This document shows, piece after piece, positions 48,505 to 55,893 of a stretch of DNA of 64,000 bases. The stretch lies in contig CAVUCS010000002.1 of assembly GCA_963740065.1 (NCBI GenBank), positions 1 to 64,000 on the forward strand, written 5' to 3'. The stretch is from DASVDE01 sp963740065 (GTDB lineage: Bacteria; Actinomycetota; Thermoleophilia; Solirubrobacterales; 70-9). The notes under the pieces were generated by a model that saw only the letters and a list, made by a program, of their open reading frames with translations, was not told the origin of the DNA and did no database searches. A program made the position numbers and the translations under genes. Position 1 is the stretch's first letter. Each line of letters starts with the position of its first letter.

Positions 48505-50229
48505 ATGACGAACGCTGAGATCGCCGCCGCCCTCGATGAGCTGGGAGTCCTCTACGAGCTGGACGGCGCGGTCAAATACCGGGTCCTCGCCTACAGCGCT
48601 GCGGCGAAGGCGATCCGCGAGAGCCCAATCTCGGTTGCCGAGTTGGCAGCGGAGGGGAGGGCGACCGAGGTCCCGGGCGTCGGCAAGACGCTGGCGGAGA
48701 AGATCGACGCTCTGCTGGCGACTGGCGAGATTCCCGCCGCGGCAAAGCTGAAGGCGAAGTTCCCGCCGACCCTGATTGAGGTGACGCGGGTGCCGGGGCT
48801 GGGCGCCAAAACCGCGAGGCGGCTGTTCGACGATCTCGGCGTCGCCTCGCTCGAGGACCTGAAGGCGGCGGCGGAGGGAGAGAGAATCCGCGACCTCAGA
48901 GGGCTCGGGCCGAAGGTCGAGGAGAACGTGCTGGCCTCGCTGGAGCGCCTCGGCGAGCCCGGTGAGGGGCCGGGGCGGCTGCTGCTCTCCGCCGTGCGCC
49001 CGATCGCCGACGAGTTGGCGGCGGCGCTTCGCGAGCATCCCGCCGCCAATCGAGTCGAGGTCGCCGGCTCGGTCCGCCGCTGGGCGGAGACCTGCAAGGA
49101 CATCGACTTGATCGCAACCGCCGAGGAGCCCGCCGCCCTCGCCGAGTACTTCGTCGACCACCCTCTGATTGCCGCCGCCGGCAAACCCGGCCCCAACGGC
49201 CTCCGTGCCCAGACCCACAATGGGATTGCGGTTGACCTACGGATCGTCGCCCCAGCCGCCTTCGGCAATCTGCTCCAACACTTCACCGGTTCGGCCGCCC
49301 ACAATGTGGCGCTGCGCGAGGACGCCGTCGGCCGCGGTCTTAGAGTCTCCGAGCACGGGATCGCCGATAACGAAAGCGGCGCCGTGGACCTCTGCGCCAC
49401 CGAGGAAGAGGTCTATGAGCGCCTCGGCTACTCATACATAGAGCCCGAACTGCGCGAGGGGCGTGGGGAGCTGAAGGCCGCCCGGGAGGGCGCGCTGCCG
49501 GACCTCGTATCCGTCGTCGACATTCGCGGCGACCTGCACTCCCACACCACCCTCTCCGACGGGCGCAACACGCTTGAAGAGATGGCTGAGGCGGCGCGCG
49601 GTCGGGGCTACGCCTACCTGGCGATCACCGACCACTCCGCCAGCCACGGCTTCGGCGATCACGTCACCGCTGAGCGCCTCTGGAAGCGGATCGACGAGAT
49701 CCGCGAGTGGAACAGAGGGAAACGAGGCTTCCGGCTGCTCGCCGGTTCCGAGGTCAACATCGGCATGGACGGCGAGCTCGACTATCCCGACGATCTCGCC
49801 AAGGCGCTCGACTGGGTGATTGCCAGCGTTCACACCTCCTTCTCGATCTCCGAGAAGGCGATGACAGAGCGGGTCCTGACCGCTATCGAGAACCCCAACG
49901 TCGACTGCATCGGCCACCTCACCGGGCGGCTGATCGGGCGTCGCGAGCCCTACGGGATCGACGTCGAGGCCGTGGTCGAGGCGGCGGCCCGCACCGGCAC
50001 GATGCTGGAGATCAACGGCAACCCCAACCGCCGCGACCTCTCCGAGCATCACGCTCGCCTCGCGGCGGAAGCAGGGGTGACGATCGTCCTCAACACCGAC
50101 GCCCACGGCATCGACAGCCTCGACAACATGGACTACGCGGTGGCCACCGCCCGCCGCGCCTGGCTCACCGCGGGTGACATTGCCAACACGCGGAGCTGGA
50201 GAGACTTCAAGCCGATGCTGAAGGGATAG
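48505..50229 (+). CDS. polX: PolX-type DNA polymerase/3'-5' exonuclease
   Basis: 574 residues from ATG 48505. Helix-hairpin-helix region: ATEVPGVGKTLAEKIDALL and VTRVPGLGAKTARRLFDDLG. Pol-beta palm: VEVAGSVRRWAETCKDIDLI (active-site Asp pair near residues 198-200). PHP exonuclease domain from about 343: DLHSHTTLSDGRNTLEEMAE, ITDHSASHGFGDH, GSEVNIGMDGELD, ASVHTSFSISEKAM, LNTDAHGIDSLDNMDYA. It fills gaps in base-excision repair and has PHP proofreading. Length matches the family (about 570). Confidence 0.95.
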   Translation: MTNAEIAAALDELGVLYELDGAVKYRVLAYSAAAKAIRESPISVAELAAEGRATEVPGVGKTLAEKIDALLATGEIPAAAKLKAKFPPTLIEVTRVPGLGAKTARRLFDDLGVASLEDLKAAAEGERIRDLRGLGPKVEENVLASLERLGEPGEGPGRLLLSAVRPIADELAAALREHPAANRVEVAGSVRRWAETCKDIDLIATAEEPAALAEYFVDHPLIAAAGKPGPNGLRAQTHNGIAVDLRIVAPAAFGNLLQHFTGSAAHNVALREDAVGRGLRVSEHGIADNESGAVDLCATEEEVYERLGYSYIEPELREGRGELKAAREGALPDLVSVVDIRGDLHSHTTLSDGRNTLEEMAEAARGRGYAYLAITDHSASHGFGDHVTAERLWKRIDEIREWNRGKRGFRLLAGSEVNIGMDGELDYPDDLAKALDWVIASVHTSFSISEKAMTERVLTAIENPNVDCIGHLTGRLIGRREPYGIDVEAVVEAAARTGTMLEINGNPNRRDLSEHHARLAAEAGVTIVLNTDAHGIDSLDNMDYAVATARRAWLTAGDIANTRSWRDFKPMLKG

Positions 50230-50253
50230 GCCGACCCACGGTCGCGCCCGGCC

Positions 50254-51232
50254 TCAGTGCTTCGAGCCTCTTCTGCCCTTCCCGTGTCTTCTGTGCCCTT
50301 TCTTTTTGCCGCACTTCTTGCCTTTGCCTCTGCCTTTTCTTTTCCCTCTGGCTCTTGAGGCACCGGCTCTTCTCCCATGGCCCTTGCCCTTGCCTTTGAC
50401 TTTGCCTTTTCTGGCTCTCGGGCATCTGGTGACTTTTTTACTTGGCGATCGGAGCGGGAATGACGGCCACGGGCTCCGGGCCGAATGGCCAGCGAGAACA
50501 TCGTGGACCGCATTTGTCCGCCGGTCGAGGCGGTGAAGCCGATGTAGGCGGCGTTGCCGAGGGCGCCAGTCGAGACCGGCTGGTCGAGCAGCGGGCGCCG
50601 GGGTTTGGCGGAGGATTGACTGATGGAGACCATCAGGTGTTGCGAGGCGGCGTCGTACTCGACCCAGCCAAACAGCGGGCTCCCGGAGAGCGGGAAGGGA
50701 AGGAGCCGGTCGCACGGGCGCGGACGGTCCCGATGTGTTCGCCACTGCGCAAGCGATGGCGAGCGGTGGTGCCCGCGTTGACGAAATATGCGGGAAGGTG
50801 GGTCCGTCGCTTCGAAGTTGAGAAGGGGTCGAACTCGACCGCGAGGCTCGGGTCGATGCCGTTGTAGCCAAGGCTGCCGCCGATGCTCGGGCTCATCGCG
50901 CCGGCGCCTCTCGGGCTGCTCTGGATCACGAAAGCCATGCCGTCCGCCGGCTGCCGATCGTCGGTCCCGTCGTGCATGGAGATCTCGAATGAGGTCTCGA
51001 ACGATTGCTGGGGGTCGATCGTGCTCGTGCTGAAGGCGGTGCCGATTCTGTTGAATTCCGCCGGTGTCAACTGGAGCACGTTGCCCGCTTGCGCGGCGCT
51101 GCCGTTGAGCTGCAGTCCCGCTGTACTGGAGAAGTCGGGGTAGTTGAACTGCGGGTTTGCGCCCGCCGCCGGAGACGCGAGCGCGACGAAGAGCAACAGC
51201 GACAACGAGAAACCACCAAGGCGACGAGACAC
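50254..51232 (-). pseudogene. Secreted legume-lectin-like protein with a basic tail, frameshifted
   Basis: The N-terminal frame (51232 to about 50700) has a signal peptide (LGGFSLSLLLFVALASPAAG), then a lectin-type beta sandwich: FNYPDFSSTAGLQLNGSA, FSTSTIDPQQSFETSFEISM, GMAFVIQSSPRGAGA, LGYNGIDPSLAVEFDPFS. The next part (WVEYDAASQHLMVSISQSSA, YIGFTASTGGQM) lies in a second frame, so a one-base loss near 50690-50720 is needed. The C-terminus is a very basic tail (CPRARKGKVKGKGKGHGRRA up to HGKGRRGSKH) in a third frame, after a second one-base loss near 50440-50460. Repaired, it has about 325 residues. Bacterial L-type lectin domains bind carbohydrate; the basic tail could anchor it to anionic wall polymers. 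Function unknown. Confidence 0.65.
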
Positions 51233-51284
51233 TTGATCCTCCCGGATTAATTTTGCGCTTCGAGAGTAGCCGAGTTCTTCGGAG

Positions 51285-51803
51285 TCATGTTCGGCTTGTC
51301 AGGCGGTCGCTGCGCAGGCCCGGGGTTCGCACGAGCACGATTGGGCGGAATGCCGAGTTTGGGACGACGTAGAACTTGACCCCGTCGCGGTGTTCGATGC
51401 CGAGGACGGCGGCCTCGCGGGTGCGCCAGGCGAGGGAGACGAGTAGGGCGTAGCCGGCTCCGATCAGGGCGACGCCGGGAAAGAAGACCCCGAGGGCCCC
51501 GGCGATCAGGGCTGTGATCGCGATCGGCCAGAGTCGGATCAGCGATATTCGGGCCGCCGATTCCTGGGGGAGGGATGTGGCGGTTCTGGCTTCCGCTAGG
51601 GCGTCGTGGACTCCTTCGGCGGCGCGCTCTGGAGCGCCGAGTCGGAGCCCAAGGATCAGAGCGATCAACCACCATGCGGCGGCGACGATCAGCGCGGTTG
51701 GGTTGTTGTCGTGGTTGATGCCGATCGCCGCGATCGCTCCCAGCGCCGTCGCTTCGGCGGCGGTGAGGAAAACGGTCGTGCGCAGCAGGTCGGTGTAGGG
51801 CAT
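51285..51803 (-). CDS. Hypothetical membrane protein
   Basis: 172 residues with four predicted membrane segments in two pairs: VFLTAAEATALGAIAAIGI and TALIVAAAWWLIALILGLRL, then RLWPIAITALIAGALGVFF and ALIGAGYALLVSLAW. Between the pairs is a soluble helix (PERAAEGVHDALAEARTATS). A C-terminal strand GIEHRDGVKFYVVPNSAFRP is cytosolic. No family recognised. It starts 2 bases after the otsB stop on the same strand and probably shares its transcript. Confidence 0.8.
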   Translation of the reverse strand: MPYTDLLRTTVFLTAAEATALGAIAAIGINHDNNPTALIVAAAWWLIALILGLRLGAPERAAEGVHDALAEARTATSLPQESAARISLIRLWPIAITALIAGALGVFFPGVALIGAGYALLVSLAWRTREAAVLGIEHRDGVKFYVVPNSAFRPIVLVRTPGLRSDRLTSRT

Positions 51804-51805
51804 CG

Positions 51806-52615
51806 CTATGCCGCCAAAGTCTTCAGGATCTCCAGCCAGCCCTCCGGCCCTTCGACGGTCAGGTCGGATTCTTCCTTGATCTCCGGCGGGCCCTCGGCCG
51901 AGAGGACTCCGACGCAGACCGCCGCTTCCAGCTCGCCCGCCTCGTGCAACTCGCGCAGTCGGCGGAAGGCGTCGAGGTCGGTGCGGTCGTCGCCGGCGTA
52001 GGTGACAGCGCGGACCCCGTCGGTGGCCAGCAGGGCGGCGACCGCCGCATCCTTGCCTCCGCCGCCCACGGGTCGCAGCTCCAAAACCTTGCGCCCCCAG
52101 CGTGGCTCCAGTCCGTCACGGCCGGCCGCCGCGGCGATCTCGTGGGCGCGGGCATCCGCCGCTCGCTCGTCGTCGGCGCCGCGCCAATGCAGCGCTTGGA
52201 TCGGGCCCTTGTCCTCGAGCCGCAGGCCGATCTCCGCAAGCTCCCCGGCTTCCAGCCCGGCAACAAACTCGGCGGCGCCGTTCTCCCGCCCTTTCAGCGA
52301 AGGGTCGAGGCGCGGCTCGTCCTCACCCGGCAGCAGCAGCTCCAGTCCGTGGTTGCCCGCGTAGGCGATGCCCTCAACCCCGACCAGGCGCTTCGCTTCC
52401 GCCGCCCGGCGGCCAGAGATGCAGCCGACCAGCCCGTAGCGCTCGCTCAGCTCGGCCAGCAGGGCGCTCGCCTCGGCCGGCACCCGCGCTCCCTCCGGCC
52501 GATCGGCAATTGGCGCCAGCGTCCCATCGACGTCGGTGAGGATCCCAGCGCGTGCGGGATTCGCGAGTAATGGCTCCAGCGGTGAGCCGTCCCCTGTCCT
52601 GGATGCGGCGGACAC
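51806..52615 (-). CDS. otsB: Trehalose-6-phosphate phosphatase
   Basis: 269 residues of the HAD superfamily from GTG 52615. Motif I is ILTDVDGTLAPIADRPEGAR (D28, D30), motif II is GCISGRRAAEAKRLVG, and motif III/IV is AVTYAGDDRTDLDAF. The OtsB cap sequences YAGNHGLELLLPGEDEP and ELRPVGGGGKDAAVAALL (Lys of motif III) are present. It releases trehalose from trehalose-6-phosphate, an osmoprotectant. No otsA partner is seen here. Frame is open to 53044, but the upstream part is antisense to tauE-like genes. Divergent from 52637 with a 21-base gap. Confidence 0.92.
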   Translation of the reverse strand: MSAASRTGDGSPLEPLLANPARAGILTDVDGTLAPIADRPEGARVPAEASALLAELSERYGLVGCISGRRAAEAKRLVGVEGIAYAGNHGLELLLPGEDEPRLDPSLKGRENGAAEFVAGLEAGELAEIGLRLEDKGPIQALHWRGADDERAADARAHEIAAAAGRDGLEPRWGRKVLELRPVGGGGKDAAVAALLATDGVRAVTYAGDDRTDLDAFRRLRELHEAGELEAAVCVGVLSAEGPPEIKEESDLTVEGPEGWLEILKTLAA

Positions 52616-52636
52616 GCCATCTAGTATCGCGGCACG

Positions 52637-53020
52637 ATGCCGCCGGATCCCGCGCTCCCCTCCCGGCCGCTGCTGAAGCTGGCGGCGATCGGCACCGCGG
52701 CGGGCGCCTTCAGCGGTCTCTTTGGCGTCGGCGGCGGCACGATCATCGTCCCGCTGCTGATCTTCTGGTTCGGCTACGGGGAGCGCCTCGCAACGGGCAC
52801 CAGTCTCGCGGCGATCGTCATCATCGGCCTGCTTGGCGCTCTCGCCCAGGGGGGCATCTACGGCAACGTCCACGTCGGCATTGCCCTTTGGCTGGCGATC
52901 CCGGCCGTCCTCGGCGTCGTCCTCGGCACCGCGGTCCAACAGCGGATCTCTCAGCGCGCCGTCTCCCTCCTCTTCGCGGCCCTGCTGGTCGCGATCGCAA
53001 TCGAGCTGATTCTCCAATGA
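52637..53020 (+). CDS. Half-size TauE/SafE-family membrane protein (first half)
   Basis: 127 residues with four predicted helices. The N-terminal GTAAGAFSGLFGVGGGTIIVP is the conserved GxxxGGGxxxxPxL repeat motif of the TauE/SafE (sulfite/sulfonate exporter-like) family, followed by GTSLAAIVIIGLLGALAQGG and LGTAVQQRISQRAVSLLF. A standard TauE protein has about 250 residues and two such repeats; this has one. The next gene carries the second repeat, so the pair may form a heterodimer equal to one normal protein. Substrate unknown. Confidence 0.85.
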   Translation: MPPDPALPSRPLLKLAAIGTAAGAFSGLFGVGGGTIIVPLLIFWFGYGERLATGTSLAAIVIIGLLGALAQGGIYGNVHVGIALWLAIPAVLGVVLGTAVQQRISQRAVSLLFAALLVAIAIELILQ

Positions 53021-53042
53021 GCGGAGCAGGAGGCGCGCCCGC

Positions 53043-53414
53043 ATGGATCAGCTAATCGCAGCCCTGATCGCGATGGCCGGTGGCTTCACCGGTGGGATCG
53101 TCGGCGTCGGTGGTGGCGTCCTCTTCGTCCCGGCGCTGACCATCTTCCTTGGCCTCTCCCAAGTGGAGGGGGAGTCGACCTCGCTGCTGATGATCGTCAT
53201 CGTCGCTCTCGTCGGCGCTTTCCGCCAGAACGCCTACGGCAATGTCAACGTTCGCGCCGCCCTCGTCGTCGGCGTGCTCTCACCGATCGGCGTCCTACTC
53301 GGCGTCGTCATCTCAAACGCCGTCTCCGAGCGCACCCTCCAACTCTCCTTCGCGGCACTCGCATTGTTCATCGCCTACAGACTCGTCCGTCGCGCCTTTG
53401 CCGTGCCCGCGTAG
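53043..53414 (+). CDS. Half-size TauE/SafE-family membrane protein (second half)
   Basis: 123 residues, again four helices and one repeat motif: AGGFTGGIVGVGGGVLFVPA, then ESTSLLMIVIVALVGAFRQN, GNVNVRAALVVGVLSPIGVL and GVVISNAVSERTLQLSFAAL. It is similar in layout to the first half but not identical. The 22-base gap between them has in-frame stops, so this is not one gene split by a single indel. The likely partner is the preceding protein. It may export small organic or sulfur anions; evidence is family only. Confidence 0.85.
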   Translation: MDQLIAALIAMAGGFTGGIVGVGGGVLFVPALTIFLGLSQVEGESTSLLMIVIVALVGAFRQNAYGNVNVRAALVVGVLSPIGVLLGVVISNAVSERTLQLSFAALALFIAYRLVRRAFAVPA

Positions 53415-53460
53415 CCGAATTGGGCCCAGCGCGCCGGCGACCCATCGGTAGTCTCAGAGT

Positions 53461-54324
53461 GTGGATTCACTCACCTGGGAAGGCGACCTGCCTAAGCTCC
53501 GCTCTCCCATTCTCGTCTGCTCCTTTCGCGGTTGGAACGATGCCGCCGCAGCCGCCTCGACGGCGTTGGCGACCGTCGCCAACTCGCTCGACGCCGAACT
53601 GATCGCGCAGATCGACCCGGAGGAGTACTTCGACTTCCAGTCGACGCGTCCGACTATCACCCTCACCGAGGGGCAGGCCCGCCAGATCGACTGGCCGGAA
53701 AACAACTTGATTGCCGCGCGGGTTCCCGGCGGGGATCGCGACCTCGTTCTCCTCGACGGGACCGAGCCGAACCTGCGCTGGCGCACCTTCTCGGAGACGA
53801 TCGCGACAGCCGCCGACGCGCTCGGGGTGGAGATGGTGATCACAATGGGCGCCCTGATCGCCGAGGTGTCCCACACCCTGGCGGTGCCGATTACCGGCCT
53901 CGCCTCGGACGAAGATTTGGTCGAAGAGCTCGACCTGCAGCGCTCCAGCTACGAGGGCCCTACCGGCATCGTCGGCGTCGTCCACGATTGCTGCCGCCAG
54001 GTGGGGATGACCTCGGCTTCTCTATGGGCAGCCGTCCCCCACTACGTTGCAGCCGTCCCTAACCCAAAAGCCGCCCTGGCTTTACTCCGCCGCCTCGAAG
54101 GCCTAACCGGAATAGCGGTAGACGCCTCGGACCTGGAAGCCGAGACCACCAGCTACGAGGAGCAAATAGGACGCGCGGTCGCGGCCAACCCCGAAATCGA
54201 AGAACTGGTGGAGCGCATCGAAGCCGAACAGGTGGAGCAACTAAGCGATGGAGAAGACCTGCCCTCCGCGGACGCGATCGCCCAAGAGTTCCAACGCTTC
54301 CTCCGCCAGCAGGGCGGCCAATAA
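53461..54324 (+). CDS. PAC2-family protein
   Basis: 287 residues from GTG 53461. The N-terminal SPILVCSFRGWNDAAAAAST is the hallmark of bacterial PAC2 proteins, followed by DPEEYFDFQSTRPTITLTEG, LLDGTEPNLRWRTFSETIAT, VITMGALIAEVSHTLAVPIT and PTGIVGVVHDCCRQVGM. The C-terminal helical part (VERIEAEQVEQLSDGEDLPS, FQRFLRQQGG) is also typical. PAC2 proteins are related to proteasome assembly chaperones; in actinobacteria their exact job is not settled. It converges on the coiled-coil gene with a terminator between. Confidence 0.93.
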   Translation: MDSLTWEGDLPKLRSPILVCSFRGWNDAAAAASTALATVANSLDAELIAQIDPEEYFDFQSTRPTITLTEGQARQIDWPENNLIAARVPGGDRDLVLLDGTEPNLRWRTFSETIATAADALGVEMVITMGALIAEVSHTLAVPITGLASDEDLVEELDLQRSSYEGPTGIVGVVHDCCRQVGMTSASLWAAVPHYVAAVPNPKAALALLRRLEGLTGIAVDASDLEAETTSYEEQIGRAVAANPEIEELVERIEAEQVEQLSDGEDLPSADAIAQEFQRFLRQQGGQ

Positions 54325-54353
54325 AAACGGCCGCCCCCAGCTGGGGGCGGCCG
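54323..54353 (-). terminator. Rho-independent terminator after the coiled-coil gene
   Basis: A perfect 13-base stem (CGGCCGCCCCCAG / CTGGGGGCGGCCG, 54328-54353) is followed on the minus strand by TTTTTATT. It lies 22 bases after the stop of the gene at 54376 and overlaps the PAC2 stop by a few bases, so it can serve both convergent genes. Confidence 0.8.
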
Positions 54354-54375
54354 GTAAAGCGGGTATCGATGCTGT

Positions 54376-54858
54376 CTAGCGCAGCGCCGAGATCTGCTCG
54401 GTGACCTGGTCAACCAGGTCCTGAGCTCGAGCGGTCTGCTCGTCAATCGCCTTGCGGACGCGCTGCTCGGCCTCTTCGCGATTGCGCTTCAGCGTGGTCT
54501 CGACCGTGCGCTGGCGCTTGCGTGCCTCGCGCTCGACGCGGGTCCGGGTCCGCTTTGCCTCCGTCGTCGCCTTGCGACGTGCGGTGGTGCCGCGGCGCTC
54601 GGCGCGCTTCAGGGTGCGCTCGAACCGGGTGCGGTAGGCCTTGACCTGCTTCTCTGCGGCTCTGCGGTCGGTCCAGGGATCGACCAGCTCGGAAAGGCGG
54701 TCGGCGACGTTGAGAACGGTGCCGACGGGGAGGTCGACGGCGGTACCGGCGATCGTCTGAACCTGATTCTTCTCCGGAGCCGCGCTCTTGGCGGTGGTCT
54801 TGGCGCCGGCTCTCGTGCTCTTTGCTTTGGTCTTGGAACTGCCGTTACTGCTTGGCAT
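54376..54858 (-). CDS. Basic coiled-coil protein (phasin- or histone-H1-like) behind LexA-type boxes
   Basis: 160 residues. The N-terminal 35 residues are Lys/Ala/Ser-rich (KTKAKSTRAGAKTTAKSAAP), like a histone-H1-type tail. Then comes TIAGTAVDLPVGTVLNVADR and a long amphipathic, highly basic coiled coil (KQVKAYRTRFERTLKRAERR, TRVEREARKRQRTVETTLKR, AEQRVRKAIDEQTARAQDLV). The shape suits a phasin-like or nucleoid-associated protein. Two GAAC-N4-GTTC boxes lie 59-87 bases upstream, suggesting LexA control (inference). A strong terminator follows. Function is not known from sequence alone. Confidence 0.82.
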   Translation of the reverse strand: MPSSNGSSKTKAKSTRAGAKTTAKSAAPEKNQVQTIAGTAVDLPVGTVLNVADRLSELVDPWTDRRAAEKQVKAYRTRFERTLKRAERRGTTARRKATTEAKRTRTRVEREARKRQRTVETTLKRNREEAEQRVRKAIDEQTARAQDLVDQVTEQISALR

Positions 54859-54916
54859 CTAAGTCATCAACCCTTCGGGTCTCGGTTTCAGGACGGGGGA
54901 AGTTCGCGAGTGTAAC

Positions 54917-54945
54917 GAACATACGTTCTTTACGAACACACGTTC
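54917..54945 (-). promoter_or_regulatory. Two tandem LexA (SOS)-type operator boxes
   Basis: GAACATACGTTC (54917-54928) and GAACACACGTTC (54934-54945) both fit the Gram-positive LexA/DinR consensus GAAC-RNRY-GTTC exactly, with 17 bases between centres. They lie upstream of the minus-strand coiled-coil gene. A weak minus-strand promoter can be drawn with TTCGTA and TACACT 16 bases apart, which would put box 1 in the spacer. No similar box is seen elsewhere in the window. Confidence 0.7.
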
Positions 54946-54970
54946 TAAACCCACCCCGGCCCCCGAGTTA

Positions 54971-55025
54971 CACGTTCCGCTGCGACTTATCCCTGGCATA
55001 CATAGATAAGTCGCAGCGGAACGTG
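54971..55025. repeat. Family 1 palindromic element, copy f
   Basis: Arms of 21 bases, each beginning or ending with CACG/CGTG outside GTTCCGCTGCGACTTATC, pair perfectly (54971-54991 with 55005-55025) around a 13-base loop. This is the longest perfect stem of the family. It lies between the IMPase stop and the LexA-type boxes. Confidence 0.92.
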
Positions 55026-55029
55026 GGTT

Positions 55030-55851
55030 TTAGGCCTGCTGGGCGGCGCGGATCACGTCAAGGCCGGCGTCGTCGGCAGCGGCCGCGATCGGGTAGCGAG
55101 CATCGAGGCCGAGGTCGGCTTCGGCCAGGGAAAGGTCGCCGAAGGCGATCGCGCCGCCCGCCTCGCGGACGATCAGCTGAGCCGCCGCCGCGTCGACCGA
55201 ACGGCAGGGACGCAGGCTGAGCATCCCGTCGAAGCGCCCCGCGCCGACGTAGGCGGCGGTGATCGCGATCGAGCCGACGACGCGGAGGCGATATACGTGG
55301 CCGGCCAGCGCCTCGAGTGCCGGCAGCGCCCACTCCGGCTCCGCCGACTCCACTCCGAGGATCTCCAACTTCTCTTCGAGCTGTGGCGCGACCCTGATCC
55401 GTTCCCGGCCGAGGGTGGCGCCCTCGCCGCGCCGCGCCGCGAACTCCTCGCCGGCGCCAAAGTCGAAGACGTAGCCGAACTCGACATCGGCCATCGACGG
55501 GCCTGACGCCACCGCGATGCTGAGGCTGTGGGAAGGGATCGTGCGACGCGCGTTGAGCGAGCCGTCGATCGGGTCGATCACCACTCGCGCATCGCCACCG
55601 GCACCGAAGGTGACCTCGCCGCGCTCCTCCGAGACGGCGACGAAAGACGCCCCCTCGGCGGCCAGGGTTTCGAGCTCGGCAAATACCGCGTCTTCGCAGC
55701 GGCGGTCGATGACAAGGGTGCGATCGCCCCCTTCGCCGACCCCTTCGTAGACGGTGCGCGCCTCGGCGCCTTGCACCTGATCGAAGACCTTTCGCTGCGC
55801 CGCCACGGCGCGCCGGCAGATTCCCAGCCAGTCTGCGGAAAAAACGTCCAC
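55030..55851 (-). CDS. Inositol monophosphatase family protein
   Basis: 273 residues from GTG 55851. Metal-site motifs: VAVSEERGEVTFG (E75/E76), VVIDPIDGSLNARRTIP (D93, D96), and the C-terminal RPCRSVDAAAAQLIVREAGG (Asp of the third site). These are the three metal-binding blocks of the IMPase/FBPase/CysQ superfamily. The substrate may be inositol-1-phosphate, fructose-1,6-bisphosphate or PAP. The sequence does not decide. It diverges from the helicase-nuclease gene with a 42-base gap and is followed by palindrome copy f. Confidence 0.92.
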   Translation of the reverse strand: MDVFSADWLGICRRAVAAQRKVFDQVQGAEARTVYEGVGEGGDRTLVIDRRCEDAVFAELETLAAEGASFVAVSEERGEVTFGAGGDARVVIDPIDGSLNARRTIPSHSLSIAVASGPSMADVEFGYVFDFGAGEEFAARRGEGATLGRERIRVAPQLEEKLEILGVESAEPEWALPALEALAGHVYRLRVVGSIAITAAYVGAGRFDGMLSLRPCRSVDAAAAQLIVREAGGAIAFGDLSLAEADLGLDARYPIAAAADDAGLDVIRAAQQA

Positions 55852-55893
55852 GAAACGATCCTATGGAGAGCGGCCACTCGGTAGCGTTGGAAC

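Noticed and set aside
48493..49218. N-terminal extension of the glycosyltransferase gene
   Set aside because: It is antisense to polX and has no GT2 similarity before MPEAWLVLPTYNEAEN.
52616..53044. N-terminal extension of otsB
   Set aside because: It is antisense to the first TauE-half gene and low in complexity; GTG 52615 gives a normal OtsB.
51285..54324. Idea that the two TauE halves are one gene split by a single frameshift
   Set aside because: There is a real 22-base gap with stops in the frames, and each half has its own start and an intact four-helix unit.
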